64,000 bases of DNA from Paraburkholderia sp. C35 (GTDB lineage Bacteria > Pseudomonadota > Gammaproteobacteria > Burkholderiales > Burkholderiaceae), in the NCBI RefSeq assembly GCF_003121405.1, contig NZ_QBUY01000006.1, forward strand, positions 150,396 through 214,395. The letters run 5' to 3'. Shown piece after piece: positions 24,703 through 34,027 of the stretch; within the stretch, counting starts at the first letter, position 1, and each line of letters begins with the position of its first letter. The translations under genes were made by a program, and so were the position numbers. The notes beneath the pieces were generated by a model. The model did no database searches. It saw only the letters and a list, made by a program, of their open reading frames with translations, and was not told the DNA's origin.

Positions 24703-25748
24703 TGTCTATGCCGTCCTCTGCTACTTCTCCCTCCGACGCCGAGCGCTTCGATCGCGCGCGCGGCGCATTCTATGGCCTCGCACTCGGCGACGCGTTCGGC
24801 ATGCCGACTCAATCGCTGAGCCGTGTCGATATTCAACAGCGCTATGGCCGCATCACGCGGCTGCTCGATTCCGATGCCGATCAACCCATCGCGCCGAACA
24901 TGAGCGCAGGCTCGATCACCGACGATACCGAGCAGGCCGTCCTCGTCGCGCAACTGCTGGTCGACGGACACGGCACGATCGAACCGCGCGAATTCGCGCA
25001 GCGGTTGATCGAATGGGAAGCGCAGATGAAGGCGCGCGGCTCGCTCGATCTGCTCGGCCCGTCCACGCGCCGCGCGACGCAGGCGATTCTCGACGGCGAA
25101 GACGTGATGCTCGCGGGCCGCTTCGGCACGACCAACGGCGCGGCCATGCGCGTGACGCCTGTCGGCATCGCTGCGTCGATTGCGAATCCAGAAGGGTTTA
25201 TCGATGCCGTGGTCGGCTCGTGCGTCGTCACACACAACACCACGCTGGGTATCGCGAGCGCGGCGGCGGTTGCAGCGGCTGTGTCGGCGGGTATCGATGG
25301 TGCGTCGCTGCCGGATGCGCTCGCACACGGCGCTGCGTTCGCGGACCGTGGCGAACAACGCGGCTTCTGGGTCGCGGGCGCGCGCATCGGCGCACGTCTG
25401 CGCTGGGCCGCGGATCTCACCACGCACATCACCGGCGACGCACTCGCCGATTACCTGTACGACGTGGTCGGCACATCGGTCGCGTCGCAGGAATCCGTGG
25501 TCGCGGCTTTCGCGCTCGCACACGACGCCGCCCACCACGGCACCGACATCACCACGTCACTCGCGACAGCGGCGAGCCTCGGCGGCGACACCGACACCAT
25601 CGCCGCGATGCTCGGCGCGATGCTCGGCGCGTGCGCGGGGTACACGGCGCTGCCACCAGAACCCGTCGAGACCGTGATCCGCGTGAACGCGCTTGATCTC
25701 GATCCTCTCATCCGGCAACTGCTCGACCTGCGCGCCTCGCGCGGTTAA
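24702..25748 (+). CDS. ADP-ribosylglycohydrolase (DraG)-family protein
   Basis: A 348-residue all-helical protein of the DraG/ARH family. The N-terminal GLALGDAFGMP, the metal-binding SITDDTEQA and the C-terminal GGDTDTIAAMLGAMLGA carry the Asp/Thr ligands of the binuclear magnesium site. The family hydrolyses N-glycosidic bonds of ADP-ribosylated proteins or small molecules. The operon context (nucleobase-type permease and a PfkB sugar kinase) suggests that here it cleaves a nucleoside-like small molecule rather than a modified protein; that is inference. The length is normal. It overlaps GntR by one base and precedes the permease by 31 bp. Confidence 0.87.
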   Translation: MSMPSSATSPSDAERFDRARGAFYGLALGDAFGMPTQSLSRVDIQQRYGRITRLLDSDADQPIAPNMSAGSITDDTEQAVLVAQLLVDGHGTIEPREFAQRLIEWEAQMKARGSLDLLGPSTRRATQAILDGEDVMLAGRFGTTNGAAMRVTPVGIAASIANPEGFIDAVVGSCVVTHNTTLGIASAAAVAAAVSAGIDGASLPDALAHGAAFADRGEQRGFWVAGARIGARLRWAADLTTHITGDALADYLYDVVGTSVASQESVVAAFALAHDAAHHGTDITTSLATAASLGGDTDTIAAMLGAMLGACAGYTALPPEPVETVIRVNALDLDPLIRQLLDLRASRG

Positions 25749-25779
25749 AGCGCTGCCACAACCCGTCCCAGGAGACCAG

Positions 25780-27231
25780 ATGGCTTCGTCCAGCAATTCC
25801 GCCAACGCAGGCAAGATCGAGGCGCGCGGCATCGAACCCGTGCCCGAGAACGAATGTCGCGGCCATCCACTGCAACTTTTCTGGGTCTGGTTCGCGGCGA
25901 ACATCAGCATTCTCGGCCTGCCGCTCGGCGCGACGCTGGTCGCGTTCCAGCATCTCGCTATCTGGCAGGCAATCCTCGTCGCCGTGATCGGTGCGGCAGG
26001 TTCCTTCGCGATTGTCGGCGTGATCTCGATTGCGGGACGGCGCGGCCATGCGCCGAGTCTCACGCTGTCGCGTGCGATCTTCGGCGTGCGCGGCAATATC
26101 GGCCCGACCATCGTGTCGCTGCTATCGCGGCTCGGCTGGGAAACCGTCAACACGACCACTGGCGCTTATGTACTGCTGTCGCTGTTTTCGATTCTGTTCG
26201 GCACCTCCGCCGATGCGAAGGCATCGCCGGGTCTGACGCTCGCGTTCATCGCCGTGTTCGTCGCTGCGACGCTGGTTGTGTCGGGCCTCGGCCACGCGAC
26301 GCTGCTGGTGATCCAGAAGTGGTCGACGTGGGTGTTCGGCGCACTGAATCTGGTGGTGGGCGCCTTCCTGGTCGGTTCGATCGACTGGCACGCGGTGTTC
26401 GCGGCGGCGCCTGCGCCTGCCAGCGCGGTGATCATCGGCATCGGCACGATTGCGGCGGGCACGGGCATCGGCTGGGCCAATGCGGGCGCGGATATGTCGC
26501 GCTATCAGGCATCGACGGTAAAGGGCGGCTCGCTGGTCGCGTCGGCTGCGTTCGGTGCGGGCATCCCGCTCGTGCTGCTCGTCACACTCGGCGCGCTGCT
26601 GTCCGTCGGCAATGACAAGCTCGCATCGGCCACCGATCCCATCGCTGCGATCCGCGATCTGCTGCCGCACTGGATGGCGATTCCGTATCTGATCGCCGCG
26701 TTCGGCGGGCTGCTGCTGTCGAACTATCTGTCCGTGTACTCGGCGGGTCTGACTACGCTCACGCTCGGCCTCAAGGTCAAGCGCGTGCAGGCGGTTGTGG
26801 TCGATATCGTCGCGATCTCGACGGGCTCGGTGTACTTCATGCTGATCGAGGGCAGTTTCTATGGCCCGTTCATCGGCTTTATCTCGCTGCTCGCGGTGCC
26901 GATCACGGCATGGGTCGGCATCTTCGTGGTCGATCTGTTTGGCCGCGACACCTATCGCGCCGACGCCTTGCTCGATGTCAGCCCGCGCAGCGCGTACTGG
27001 TATCGCAACGGTATCGAATGGCGCGCGTTCGGCTCGTGGGCGCTGGCGATTGTGCTCGGCTTCTGTTTCCTGTCGATCGGTGGCGAGCACGGCTTTCATG
27101 GACCGCTCGCCGATACCTGGCTCGGACACAACGGCCTCGGCTGGATCGTGACCTTCGTGGTCGGCGGCGGCCTGTATGCGCTGCTCGGCGGCGCAAGGCG
27201 CACTCAAGGTTTGCAGGAGAGCACGACATGA
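25780..27231 (+). CDS. NCS1-family (purine/cytosine permease-like) transporter
   Basis: A 483-residue nucleobase:cation symporter-1 family protein with about twelve helices. LFWVWFAANISILGLPLGA near residue 32, RAIFGVRGNIGPTIVSLLSRLGWETVN in helix 3 and WANAGADMSRY in the middle match cytosine permease-type members. NCS1 proteins import nucleobases, nucleosides, allantoin, hydantoins or thiamine precursors. GGAGACCAG precedes the ATG at 25780. It overlaps the PfkB kinase by four bases (ATGA), so the imported compound is likely processed by the kinase and the DraG-like hydrolase. Confidence 0.9.
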   Translation: MASSSNSANAGKIEARGIEPVPENECRGHPLQLFWVWFAANISILGLPLGATLVAFQHLAIWQAILVAVIGAAGSFAIVGVISIAGRRGHAPSLTLSRAIFGVRGNIGPTIVSLLSRLGWETVNTTTGAYVLLSLFSILFGTSADAKASPGLTLAFIAVFVAATLVVSGLGHATLLVIQKWSTWVFGALNLVVGAFLVGSIDWHAVFAAAPAPASAVIIGIGTIAAGTGIGWANAGADMSRYQASTVKGGSLVASAAFGAGIPLVLLVTLGALLSVGNDKLASATDPIAAIRDLLPHWMAIPYLIAAFGGLLLSNYLSVYSAGLTTLTLGLKVKRVQAVVVDIVAISTGSVYFMLIEGSFYGPFIGFISLLAVPITAWVGIFVVDLFGRDTYRADALLDVSPRSAYWYRNGIEWRAFGSWALAIVLGFCFLSIGGEHGFHGPLADTWLGHNGLGWIVTFVVGGGLYALLGGARRTQGLQESTT

Positions 27232-28157
27232 CACAAGCAGTACCCCGTCTGATTCACACGGGACAGGTTCTGGTCGATCTGGTGATGCGCGTCGGTGAAT
27301 TGCCGACGCCCGGCGGCGATGTATTGGCCACCGATTCGAAATTCGAAGTGGGCGGCGGCTTCAACGTGATGGCCGCCGCGCGGCGCAGCGGCATGGCTGT
27401 CGTCTATGCGGCCGGGCATGGAACGGGCCGTTTCGGCGATATGGCGCGCGCGGCGCTCGCCGCAGAGCAGATCGACGCGGCTGCCGCGCGCAGTGCCTCG
27501 CGTGATTCGGGCATCTGCGTCGCAATCGTCGATGCGACGGCTGAACGCACCTTCGTCACGCATCTGGGCGCGGAGACGGAACTGGATCGCGCGGTGCTCG
27601 ACGGGCTGGCAGTGACCGCGCGCGACATCGTCTATGTGAGCGGCTACAGTCTGTGCGTGGCGGGCAAGAGCGCGACGTTGATCGACTGGATCGACGCGTT
27701 GCCGGACGACGCGCGCATCGCCTTCGATCCCGGCCCGCTCGTCGATTCGATCGATCCGGCGCTGCTCGCGCGCATCATGCGACGCACACGCATCTGGACC
27801 AGCAACTGCGCCGAAGCGCTGCTGCACACGGCATGCGCGACGGCGGAAGCGGCACTGGCGGCGCTTGCATCGCGGCTGCCAGCGGACGCGTTGACCATCG
27901 TGCGTGATGGCGCGCACGGCTGTCTCGTGGCGATGGGTAGCGATGTGCAGCGCGTGGAAGGGTTCGAAGTGGAACCCGTCGATAGCAACGGCGCAGGCGA
28001 CGCTCATACGGGCGTATTGCTGGCGTCGTTATCGGAAGGCTGCTCAGCGGTTGAAGCGGCGCGGCGCGCGAATGCAGCCGCCGCAATTGCCGTCACGCGA
28101 TATGGACCGGCAACGGCGCCACGGCGTGAAGAAATCGACGCGTTGATCGCACGGTAG
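27228..28157 (+). CDS. PfkB-family carbohydrate/nucleoside kinase
   Basis: A 309-residue ribokinase-family protein. Near the N-terminus KFEVGGGFNVMAAARRSG is the substrate-binding glycine motif. Near the C-terminus VEPVDSNGAGDAHTGVLLA holds the anion hole GAGD with the catalytic Asp. Family members phosphorylate ribose, adenosine, pseudouridine and other sugars. Its coupling to the NCS1 permease and proximity to a glycosidase-like gene fit phosphorylation of a ribose-type product or of the nucleoside itself. It converges with the IclR gene at 28193. Confidence 0.9.
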   Translation: MTQAVPRLIHTGQVLVDLVMRVGELPTPGGDVLATDSKFEVGGGFNVMAAARRSGMAVVYAAGHGTGRFGDMARAALAAEQIDAAAARSASRDSGICVAIVDATAERTFVTHLGAETELDRAVLDGLAVTARDIVYVSGYSLCVAGKSATLIDWIDALPDDARIAFDPGPLVDSIDPALLARIMRRTRIWTSNCAEALLHTACATAEAALAALASRLPADALTIVRDGAHGCLVAMGSDVQRVEGFEVEPVDSNGAGDAHTGVLLASLSEGCSAVEAARRANAAAAIAVTRYGPATAPRREEIDALIAR

Positions 28158-28192
28158 TCAGCGCCACGTAGATGCGGCGTTACTGAAAAATC

Positions 28193-29050
28193 CTACGCCT
28201 TGGCAGCGACCCGTCCCCGCTTCTTCGCTGCCGTCGTCTTGCTGGCTGCAGGCGGTTCGGCCGCGGCGGCCCGCTTGACCAGCGGCGATGACAGCGTCGC
28301 CGCGCCCATATCCGCTGCCGCGCTCAGCAAAGACGGTGCAAGCTCCTTCAGACGCGCTTCCGGCAAACGGCTCGTCGGCCCGGCAAGACTCACGATCCCC
28401 ACCACTTCATCCGTCACCGGGTTGCGCACGGGCGCCGCAATCGATGTCATGCCCGCTTCATACGTTTCGATTGCCACGCCGTAGCCGCGTTGACGCGCGC
28501 CGTTCAGATCCTTGAGGAACTGCTGGATCGTCTTCGGCGCACGCGGCGCATTCGTCGATTTCGGCCCGAGGCCACCCTGCTTCGACACCAGTTCGATTGC
28601 CCGTTCATCGGAGAGCGTGGACAGCCATGCCTGCCCGCTCGCCGTGCAATGCAGCGGCGGCTGGCTGCCCATGTCCGGGTCGTAACGCAACCCCGACTTC
28701 GCGCCTTGCGCCTTGCCGACAAACGTAATGTGATCGTCCTCGACCACGCCGAGACGCGCCAGTTCGCCAGAGCTTTCTGCCAGCCGGTCGAGCACCGGCT
28801 GCGAAATATCGGCGACGCCGCTCGTCGACAGATAGATCAGGCCCAGCGACACCAGTTTCAGCGCGAGCATGTACTCGCCGTGATCTTCGTCCTGCCTCAC
28901 GAAGCCTTCGTCGATCAGCATGGACAGCAGACGGTGCGTGCCGCTGCGCGGAATGTTCAGCGTGTCGGCAATCGCCGCGAGCGGCATGCGGCCGCCATTC
29001 TTCGCCAGCAGTTCGAGCACCGCCAGCGCCCGCTCCAGGTTGCCTGCCAT
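28193..29050 (-). CDS. IclR-family transcriptional regulator
   Basis: A 285-residue IclR regulator. The N-terminal winged HTH has PLAAIADTLNIPRSGTHRLLSML. The effector domain carries LHCTASGQAWLSTL and GMTSIAAPVRNPVTDEVVGIVSL. The last 25 residues form a low-complexity Ala/Lys tail (AASKTTAAKKRGRVAAKA), unusual for the family and possibly a nonspecific DNA contact. It is the nearest regulator to the 29-38 kb catabolic cluster. An inverted repeat of the same TGGAAT half-site lies 44 bp upstream of its ATG, consistent with autoregulation. Confidence 0.9.
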   Translation of the reverse strand: MAGNLERALAVLELLAKNGGRMPLAAIADTLNIPRSGTHRLLSMLIDEGFVRQDEDHGEYMLALKLVSLGLIYLSTSGVADISQPVLDRLAESSGELARLGVVEDDHITFVGKAQGAKSGLRYDPDMGSQPPLHCTASGQAWLSTLSDERAIELVSKQGGLGPKSTNAPRAPKTIQQFLKDLNGARQRGYGVAIETYEAGMTSIAAPVRNPVTDEVVGIVSLAGPTSRLPEARLKELAPSLLSAAADMGAATLSSPLVKRAAAAEPPAASKTTAAKKRGRVAAKA

Positions 29051-29093
29051 ATTGCACTCTCATTCAAACAGTCCAGAGACAAATGAGAACACG

Positions 29094-29108
29094 ATTCCAC
29101 ACTGGAAT
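29094..29108. promoter_or_regulatory. Inverted repeat ATTCCA-N3-TGGAAT upstream of iclR
   Basis: ATTCCACACTGGAAT is a dyad of 6-bp arms around CAC. It uses the same half-site as TGGAATACTATTCCA at 33967 and 35009, but in the outward arrangement. It lies between the IclR start and the MFS stop, so it is likely the autoregulatory site. Confidence 0.45.
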
Positions 29109-29173
29109 TCAAGCAGTTTCGGATGACGGTTCGATTGTGGACGTGCGATGCCCGGTTGACGCTCCGTCGCCCT

Positions 29174-30571
29174 TCAGTGTCCGGCGCCCACACTCACCTG
29201 CGCAACCGGCCCGTTGTGCCGCGCGCCCTTCAGCAGCACGCCCGCTGCACCGACCACGGCAGGCACGGCGAGCGCCATGAACACCTCGCCGAAGCTCCAG
29301 TTCGCGTGCAGCATCGACGCGCCGAGCATCGCGCCCGCGATCCCGCCGAAGCGGCCGACACCCAGCATCCAGCTCGTGCCCGTCGCGCGCATCGAGGTCG
29401 GATACGAACCCGCTGCCAGCGCGCAGAAGCCAGTATTCGAGCCGTTCATGCAATAGCCCATGCCGAACGCGAGCACACAGATCGTGCTGAAACCATGTGC
29501 CGCCGCACCCATATACCAGGCGAGCAGGCCGCCCGCCAGCACAGTCAGGCCCAGCGCACGATGCGGATTGAAGCGGTCCATCTGCCAGCCGATCAGCACC
29601 GCGCCAATCGTGCCGCCCGCCTGAAAAAGCGCACCGACGACAGCCGCTTCAGCGAGCGTGAAGCCGATGCCGCGGATCAGCGTCGGCAGCCAGTTGCCGA
29701 GCAGATACACCGTGAGCAGACCGGCGAAGTAGCAGATCCACAGCATCACCGTGCCGAACGCGTGCTCGCGAGAAAGAATCGCGCGCACGGGGCTGCGTTC
29801 CGCGCGTTCCGGTTCGTGCGACACGAAACGCGTCGAGTCACTGGCGGCACCGGGTTTCAGACGGTTGAGCACGGCAACGAGACGCGTGCGGCGGCTTTCC
29901 TTCAACGCCAGATAGCGCGCCGATTCCGGCAACCATTTGATCAGCACGGGCACGTACAGAATGGGCAGCACGCCGCCGAGCAGCAGCACCGAATGCCATC
30001 CGTACGCGGTAATCAGCCACGCGCTGACGAAGCCGCCGCCCGCCGCGCCGAACGTGAAGCCGCAGAACACGACCGTCACCATCAACGCACGACGATGCGG
30101 CGGCGCATATTCGGCCATCAGCGTCGCGGCGTTCGGCATCGATGCACCGAGCCCGATGCCCGTCAGAAAGCGCAGCACCGTCAGCGATTCGACGCCCGTT
30201 GCGAACGCCGACGCGAGACTCCATACGCCAAAGAACAGCACGGCTGTGGTCATCACCGTCTTGCGTCCAAAACGGTCCGACATCGGCCCTGCACCAAGCG
30301 CGCCAAACGCGAGACCGAGCAGGCCGCCGCTCATCACCGGGCCGAGCGCGTCGCGCGGTATCGCCCACGCCGTGGAAAGCGATGGCGCGATAAAGCCGAT
30401 CATCACGGTATCGAGGCCGTCGAGCATCACGATCAGCATGCACAACAGCAGCACGAAAAGCTGGAAGCGTCCGATCGGTTGATGATCGAGAAATTGTTGA
30501 ACGTCGAGCGTGCGTTCGACGCGCTCAGCCGTTCCTTGCGCGGACTGTTTGGCCGCTTGCGAGAAGGTCAT
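29174..30571 (-). CDS. MFS transporter, aromatic acid:H+ symporter (AAHS) family
   Basis: A 465-residue twelve-helix transporter. The first helix has LDGLDTVMIGFIAPSL, where the DGxD pattern is diagnostic of AAHS permeases such as PcaK, and loop 2-3 is GPMSDRFGRKTVM. AAHS members import protocatechuate, 4-hydroxybenzoate, gallate, shikimate-like or related ring acids. It is the fourth gene of the leftward catabolic operon and so supplies its substrate. There is a 113-bp gap after the TIM-barrel gene. Confidence 0.9.
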   Translation of the reverse strand: MTFSQAAKQSAQGTAERVERTLDVQQFLDHQPIGRFQLFVLLLCMLIVMLDGLDTVMIGFIAPSLSTAWAIPRDALGPVMSGGLLGLAFGALGAGPMSDRFGRKTVMTTAVLFFGVWSLASAFATGVESLTVLRFLTGIGLGASMPNAATLMAEYAPPHRRALMVTVVFCGFTFGAAGGGFVSAWLITAYGWHSVLLLGGVLPILYVPVLIKWLPESARYLALKESRRTRLVAVLNRLKPGAASDSTRFVSHEPERAERSPVRAILSREHAFGTVMLWICYFAGLLTVYLLGNWLPTLIRGIGFTLAEAAVVGALFQAGGTIGAVLIGWQMDRFNPHRALGLTVLAGGLLAWYMGAAAHGFSTICVLAFGMGYCMNGSNTGFCALAAGSYPTSMRATGTSWMLGVGRFGGIAGAMLGASMLHANWSFGEVFMALAVPAVVGAAGVLLKGARHNGPVAQVSVGAGH

Positions 30572-30684
30572 CGGGTGTCTCCGAAGGATTGTTCTTGTTA
30601 TGTGTTCAGTAAGAGATGGCCAGCGCGCCGCCTGAAACGTTGTACGGCGGCGCGCAATGGCCTTAAGTCACAACGGCATTGCGC

Positions 30685-31524
30685 TTACGTTGCCGTCGCG
30701 TAGGCCTGTTCGATCACTGCGCGCGTCGCTTCATGCAGGCGGCGGGCACGTTCGACTGCGCCAGCGGTTTGCGCCCAGCGCTGCGTCGGCACTTCGACGC
30801 TGACAGGCAAATGCTCCGGTAACGCCCGCAGAATCCCGGCGAGATCGAGACCGCCTTCGCCCGGAATCATTCGCTCGCAGCGTGCCTGAAACAGCAGCGT
30901 ATCGAGATCCGTGGGACGCTCGGCGGGCGCGTCGCAGAACTGCACATAGCCGAAGTATTCGCGCGGCAGCGCACGCAATGCGTCGAGCGAATCGCCTGCG
31001 CGATCGAAGTGAATCGGATCGACGATGAGCCCCGTGTTGCGTACACCGCTCGCTTCGACAATCCGCGCGCCCTCGGCAATGTTCTTCACGTCCGTCCACG
31101 GCATCGGTTCGAGCGAAGGCGTAATGCCGAGCGGCGCAGCGATCTCGCACAACCGCGCGAGCCGATCCGCGGTGCGCGCTGCGTCGGGATCGTTGCCCGC
31201 CACCAGCGCAAAACGCGCGCCGAGTTCCGCGGCCGTTTCGAGCATCGGCTTGTATGACGCGACATCGGTATCCGGCTTGAGCCGCAAAATCTCGACATCG
31301 AGCACGCGCATGCCGGTGTCTTTCAGCACCGCAAGCGTCTCGCGCTTCAACGCGGTATCGCCGACAATTTCATGCTGCACTTCATGATCCGTCGCGGGCA
31401 GCAGACGCAAGCCGACGAAGTCGTAGCCCGCGTCCACCGCGCATTGCACCATCTGCGGCGGCGTCAGTTCCAGCACAGTCAGCGCGGACAGCGACAGCGC
31501 GCGCGCATGAGCCTGAGTCATCAT
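30685..31524 (-). CDS. TIM-barrel sugar phosphate isomerase/epimerase-family protein
   Basis: A 279-residue AP-endonuclease-2-type TIM barrel. Candidate metal ligands are Glu in SLEPMPW, Asp and His in IVDPIHFDRAG, Asp in FCDAPAERP and Glu in PVSVEVPTQ. This superfamily contains xylose-isomerase-like enzymes, 2-keto-myo-inositol dehydratase and the AsbF/QuiC 3-dehydroshikimate dehydratases. In a cluster with shikimate-dehydrogenase-like enzymes and an aromatic-acid transporter, a dehydratase or isomerase for a ring acid is plausible but unproven. GGAGAC precedes the tandem ATG codons at 31524/31521. Confidence 0.82.
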   Translation of the reverse strand: MMTQAHARALSLSALTVLELTPPQMVQCAVDAGYDFVGLRLLPATDHEVQHEIVGDTALKRETLAVLKDTGMRVLDVEILRLKPDTDVASYKPMLETAAELGARFALVAGNDPDAARTADRLARLCEIAAPLGITPSLEPMPWTDVKNIAEGARIVEASGVRNTGLIVDPIHFDRAGDSLDALRALPREYFGYVQFCDAPAERPTDLDTLLFQARCERMIPGEGGLDLAGILRALPEHLPVSVEVPTQRWAQTAGAVERARRLHEATRAVIEQAYATAT

Positions 31525-31565
31525 GTCTCCTTTATCCAGTCCGAATCCTGTCGCACACGTGCCGC

Positions 31566-32177
31566 TCAGCGCAGTGGCGAAAACGGCGCGGGCATGTAGA
31601 TCGTCGATTCCATCGTCGTCAGATGCGCGGGTCCGCCCTTCGGCGGCCAGATGCCATCCTTCACGGCTTCGGCGCGAATGCGCGAACGTTCATCGACACT
31701 CGCATACGGCCAGATGTTCAGAAAGCGCGGCACCGTGCCGTCGAGCGAATACATCGCGCCGATCAGCGGCGAACGTTTGGTGCGCTCGGGCACGGCGTTT
31801 TCCCACGCGTCGATGGTGTGCTGCAGGCTCACGAGCTTCGTGCCATACACGCGCATCTCGTAGATGCCACCATGCACAGCCGGTTCGATGGGCGGCAGGA
31901 ACGGGAACAGCGCGTAGCTTTCCACCTTCACGTCGGTGACGAACTCGCCGCAGCCGAATGGATTGCCTTCGAGCAGCAGGCGCTTGCGCTCGTTCACCAG
32001 CGCCGCTTCCGATTCGAAGCCGCGCAACACCATCACCTTGCCGAGCGCGCCGATGTCCGAATACCAGCAACCGAGCAGCGTCGAGCCGGGTTGATTGCCG
32101 CTTGCCTTGATGCTTTCGAATACCTGCGCATTCGTGCCGATTTTCACCGTGAGAGTGACCGTGTCATACAGAGTCAT
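31566..32177 (-). CDS. NIPSNAP-family protein
   Basis: A 203-residue protein made of two ferredoxin-like NIPSNAP repeats. The first spans about residues 1-95 (VTLTVKIGTNAQVFESI with GCWYSDIGALGKVMVLRGF). The second is about 105-200 (GIYEMRVYGTKLVSLQHTIDAWENA with NIWPYASVDERSRIRAEAV). These dimeric alpha/beta-barrel proteins are common in aromatic and dicarboxylic acid catabolic operons, but their biochemical role is not settled. The ATG at 32177 overlaps the flavoprotein stop as ATGA, deciding the start. Confidence 0.87.
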   Translation of the reverse strand: MTLYDTVTLTVKIGTNAQVFESIKASGNQPGSTLLGCWYSDIGALGKVMVLRGFESEAALVNERKRLLLEGNPFGCGEFVTDVKVESYALFPFLPPIEPAVHGGIYEMRVYGTKLVSLQHTIDAWENAVPERTKRSPLIGAMYSLDGTVPRFLNIWPYASVDERSRIRAEAVKDGIWPPKGGPAHLTTMESTIYMPAPFSPLR

Positions 32178-33922
32178 TGCATGGTTCCTTGATGTGAAGA
32201 GGAAGATCCGGCGCGCGTCGAGGGTTGCGCTGCGCCGGCAAGAGAGAGTCCTGCGAGATAGCCGAATGTCATCGCCGGGCCGAGCGTGATGCCGCCGCTC
32301 GGGTAGCAGCCGCCCATCATGCTTGCGCTGTCGTTGCCGACTGCGTAGAGGCCGGGAATCGCGTGATCGTTGCGGTCGAGCACGCGGGCGTTCGCATCGG
32401 TGGCGAGGCCCGCGAAAGTGCCGAGGCTGCCCGGCAGCAATTTGACTGCGTAAAACGGGCCGTTTTCGATCGGCGCAAGGCACGGGTTCGGCTCGTGTGT
32501 GGCGTCGCCTTGCACACGGTTGTATGGCGTCGAGCCTTTGTGAAACTGCGGATCGAAGCCATCCTTTGCGTACGTGTTGTAGGCGCCGATCGTATTCTCG
32601 AGTCCTTGCGCGTCGATGCCGCACACCTTCGCAAGTTCAGCGAGCGTCGCGCCGCGCTTCAGGTAGCCGGAATTCACGTAGGCGGAAACAGGAAACGGAA
32701 ACGGCTTCGAAAAGCCCAACCCATAGCGGCGCTGAAAACGGTGATCGCAGATCAGCCACGCGCAGACTTCCTCGCCGCGCGGCGTCGTGCCGAGCAACGC
32801 TGAAATGAAGTCGTGATACGACGATGCCTCGTTGACGAAGCGCTGCCCTGCGCGCGTCACGGCGATCACACCCGGCTTCGCGCGTTCGATCAGATGCGCG
32901 AAAGCCACGTCGTTGCCGCCGCGTTGCGGCACCAACGAAACAGGCGCCCACGCGGCGGGCGCATCGAGTGAATCGTCGAAATGTCCACCAATCGATTCAC
33001 CCAGGCGAATGCCATCGCCCGTATTCGAGCGCGGCGCCGCGGACCAATGCTCGTGGCCTGAAGGCGTATAGGCGAACGTGCGCGCGCGCTGCGCGACATC
33101 ATGCGGATAGCCGCCGCATGCGAGCACGACGCCGCGCGACGCCCGCACCTCGTGCACCACGCCGTCGATCTCCACACGCGCACCCGTGACACGCGCGTCA
33201 TCGCGCAAGAGGCCGATGGCTTTCGCATTCGTACGAAGATCGACCTTGCGATCCGCCGCCGACTTCAACAGACGCGCCACCAGCGCATTACCGTTGACGA
33301 GATGCATCGAGCGGCCATACCGCAGCTTCTGCCATGCGAATGCCGCGAGGCGCCGCGTCACGTAAAACGCAGACTTCACCGAGCGCGTGGCACGATAGAA
33401 ATGCGCCAGATCCTGACCTGACGCCAGCGCCATGCCCTTGATCGTCATTACCGTGAGCGGCTCGCGCAGTTTGCTGATCAGCGGGCCGAGTTCCTTGCCG
33501 TCGAACGGCATCGCGCACACCGAACGGCCACCCGTCGACGCGCCAGGCGTAGTGTGGAAATCGGGAATGCGGTTGCCGTCGATGAAACGCACGGCCGTGT
33601 TTTGCTCGAAAAACTCGATCATTTCCGGTCCACGCTCCAGCAACGCATTCGCCTTGTCTGCATCGAACTGCGCGCCGAGTTCGCTCTTCAGATACGTGCG
33701 CGGCACGTCGATGTCCTCGCGGATACCGGCGCGCGTCGCCAGTGGATTGCGCGGAATCCACATCCAGCCGCCCGACCATGCCGTCGTGCCGCCGAACACG
33801 TCTTCCTTTTCCGCGACCATCACGCGCAAGCCCTGTGCTGCCGCCGTGACGGCAGCCGACAGTCCGCCTGCGCCGGAACCCAGCACCAGCACATCGCATT
33901 CGAGTATCGGTTCACGTTTCAT
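32174..33922 (-). CDS. FAD-dependent oxidoreductase (3-ketosteroid dehydrogenase/fumarate-reductase-like)
   Basis: A 582-residue flavoprotein. The N-terminal FAD motif is VLVLGSGAGGLSAAVTAA, then FGGTTAWSGGWMWIP. The C-terminal FAD-contact region is GLYAVGNDSASMMGGCYPSGG followed by TLGPAMTFGYLAG. A substrate cap domain lies between them. This family dehydrogenates ring carbons next to a ketone, as in 3-ketosteroid or cyclohexanone-type substrates. A second paralogue is at 36062 in the divergent operon. It is the first gene of the leftward operon and lies 45 bp from a perfect operator palindrome. Confidence 0.9.
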   Translation of the reverse strand: MKREPILECDVLVLGSGAGGLSAAVTAAAQGLRVMVAEKEDVFGGTTAWSGGWMWIPRNPLATRAGIREDIDVPRTYLKSELGAQFDADKANALLERGPEMIEFFEQNTAVRFIDGNRIPDFHTTPGASTGGRSVCAMPFDGKELGPLISKLREPLTVMTIKGMALASGQDLAHFYRATRSVKSAFYVTRRLAAFAWQKLRYGRSMHLVNGNALVARLLKSAADRKVDLRTNAKAIGLLRDDARVTGARVEIDGVVHEVRASRGVVLACGGYPHDVAQRARTFAYTPSGHEHWSAAPRSNTGDGIRLGESIGGHFDDSLDAPAAWAPVSLVPQRGGNDVAFAHLIERAKPGVIAVTRAGQRFVNEASSYHDFISALLGTTPRGEEVCAWLICDHRFQRRYGLGFSKPFPFPVSAYVNSGYLKRGATLAELAKVCGIDAQGLENTIGAYNTYAKDGFDPQFHKGSTPYNRVQGDATHEPNPCLAPIENGPFYAVKLLPGSLGTFAGLATDANARVLDRNDHAIPGLYAVGNDSASMMGGCYPSGGITLGPAMTFGYLAGLSLAGAAQPSTRAGSSSSHQGTMQ

Positions 33923-33966
33923 CTTCGGTTCTGCTCAATCAAATTCTATGGAACGAACTTTCTTTG

Positions 33967-33981
33967 TGGAATACTATTCCA
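33967..33981. promoter_or_regulatory. Operator palindrome TGGAAT-N3-ATTCCA (divergent promoter)
   Basis: TGGAATACTATTCCA is a palindrome with 6-bp arms. It sits in the 105-bp divergent promoter between the flavoprotein gene (start 33922) and the epimerase gene (start 34028). An identical 15-mer lies at 35009-35023. The neighbouring IclR protein is the best candidate to bind it. Confidence 0.6.
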
Positions 33982-34027
33982 GTAATGACGATCTTGCAAA
34001 GTTTTTGTGGTGACACGGAGGAGCGAT

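Noticed and set aside
29123..30703. Open frame of 526 codons on the plus strand
   Set aside because: It is antisense to the AAHS transporter, which has a full domain pattern. The translation has Arg/His-rich low complexity and no motif.
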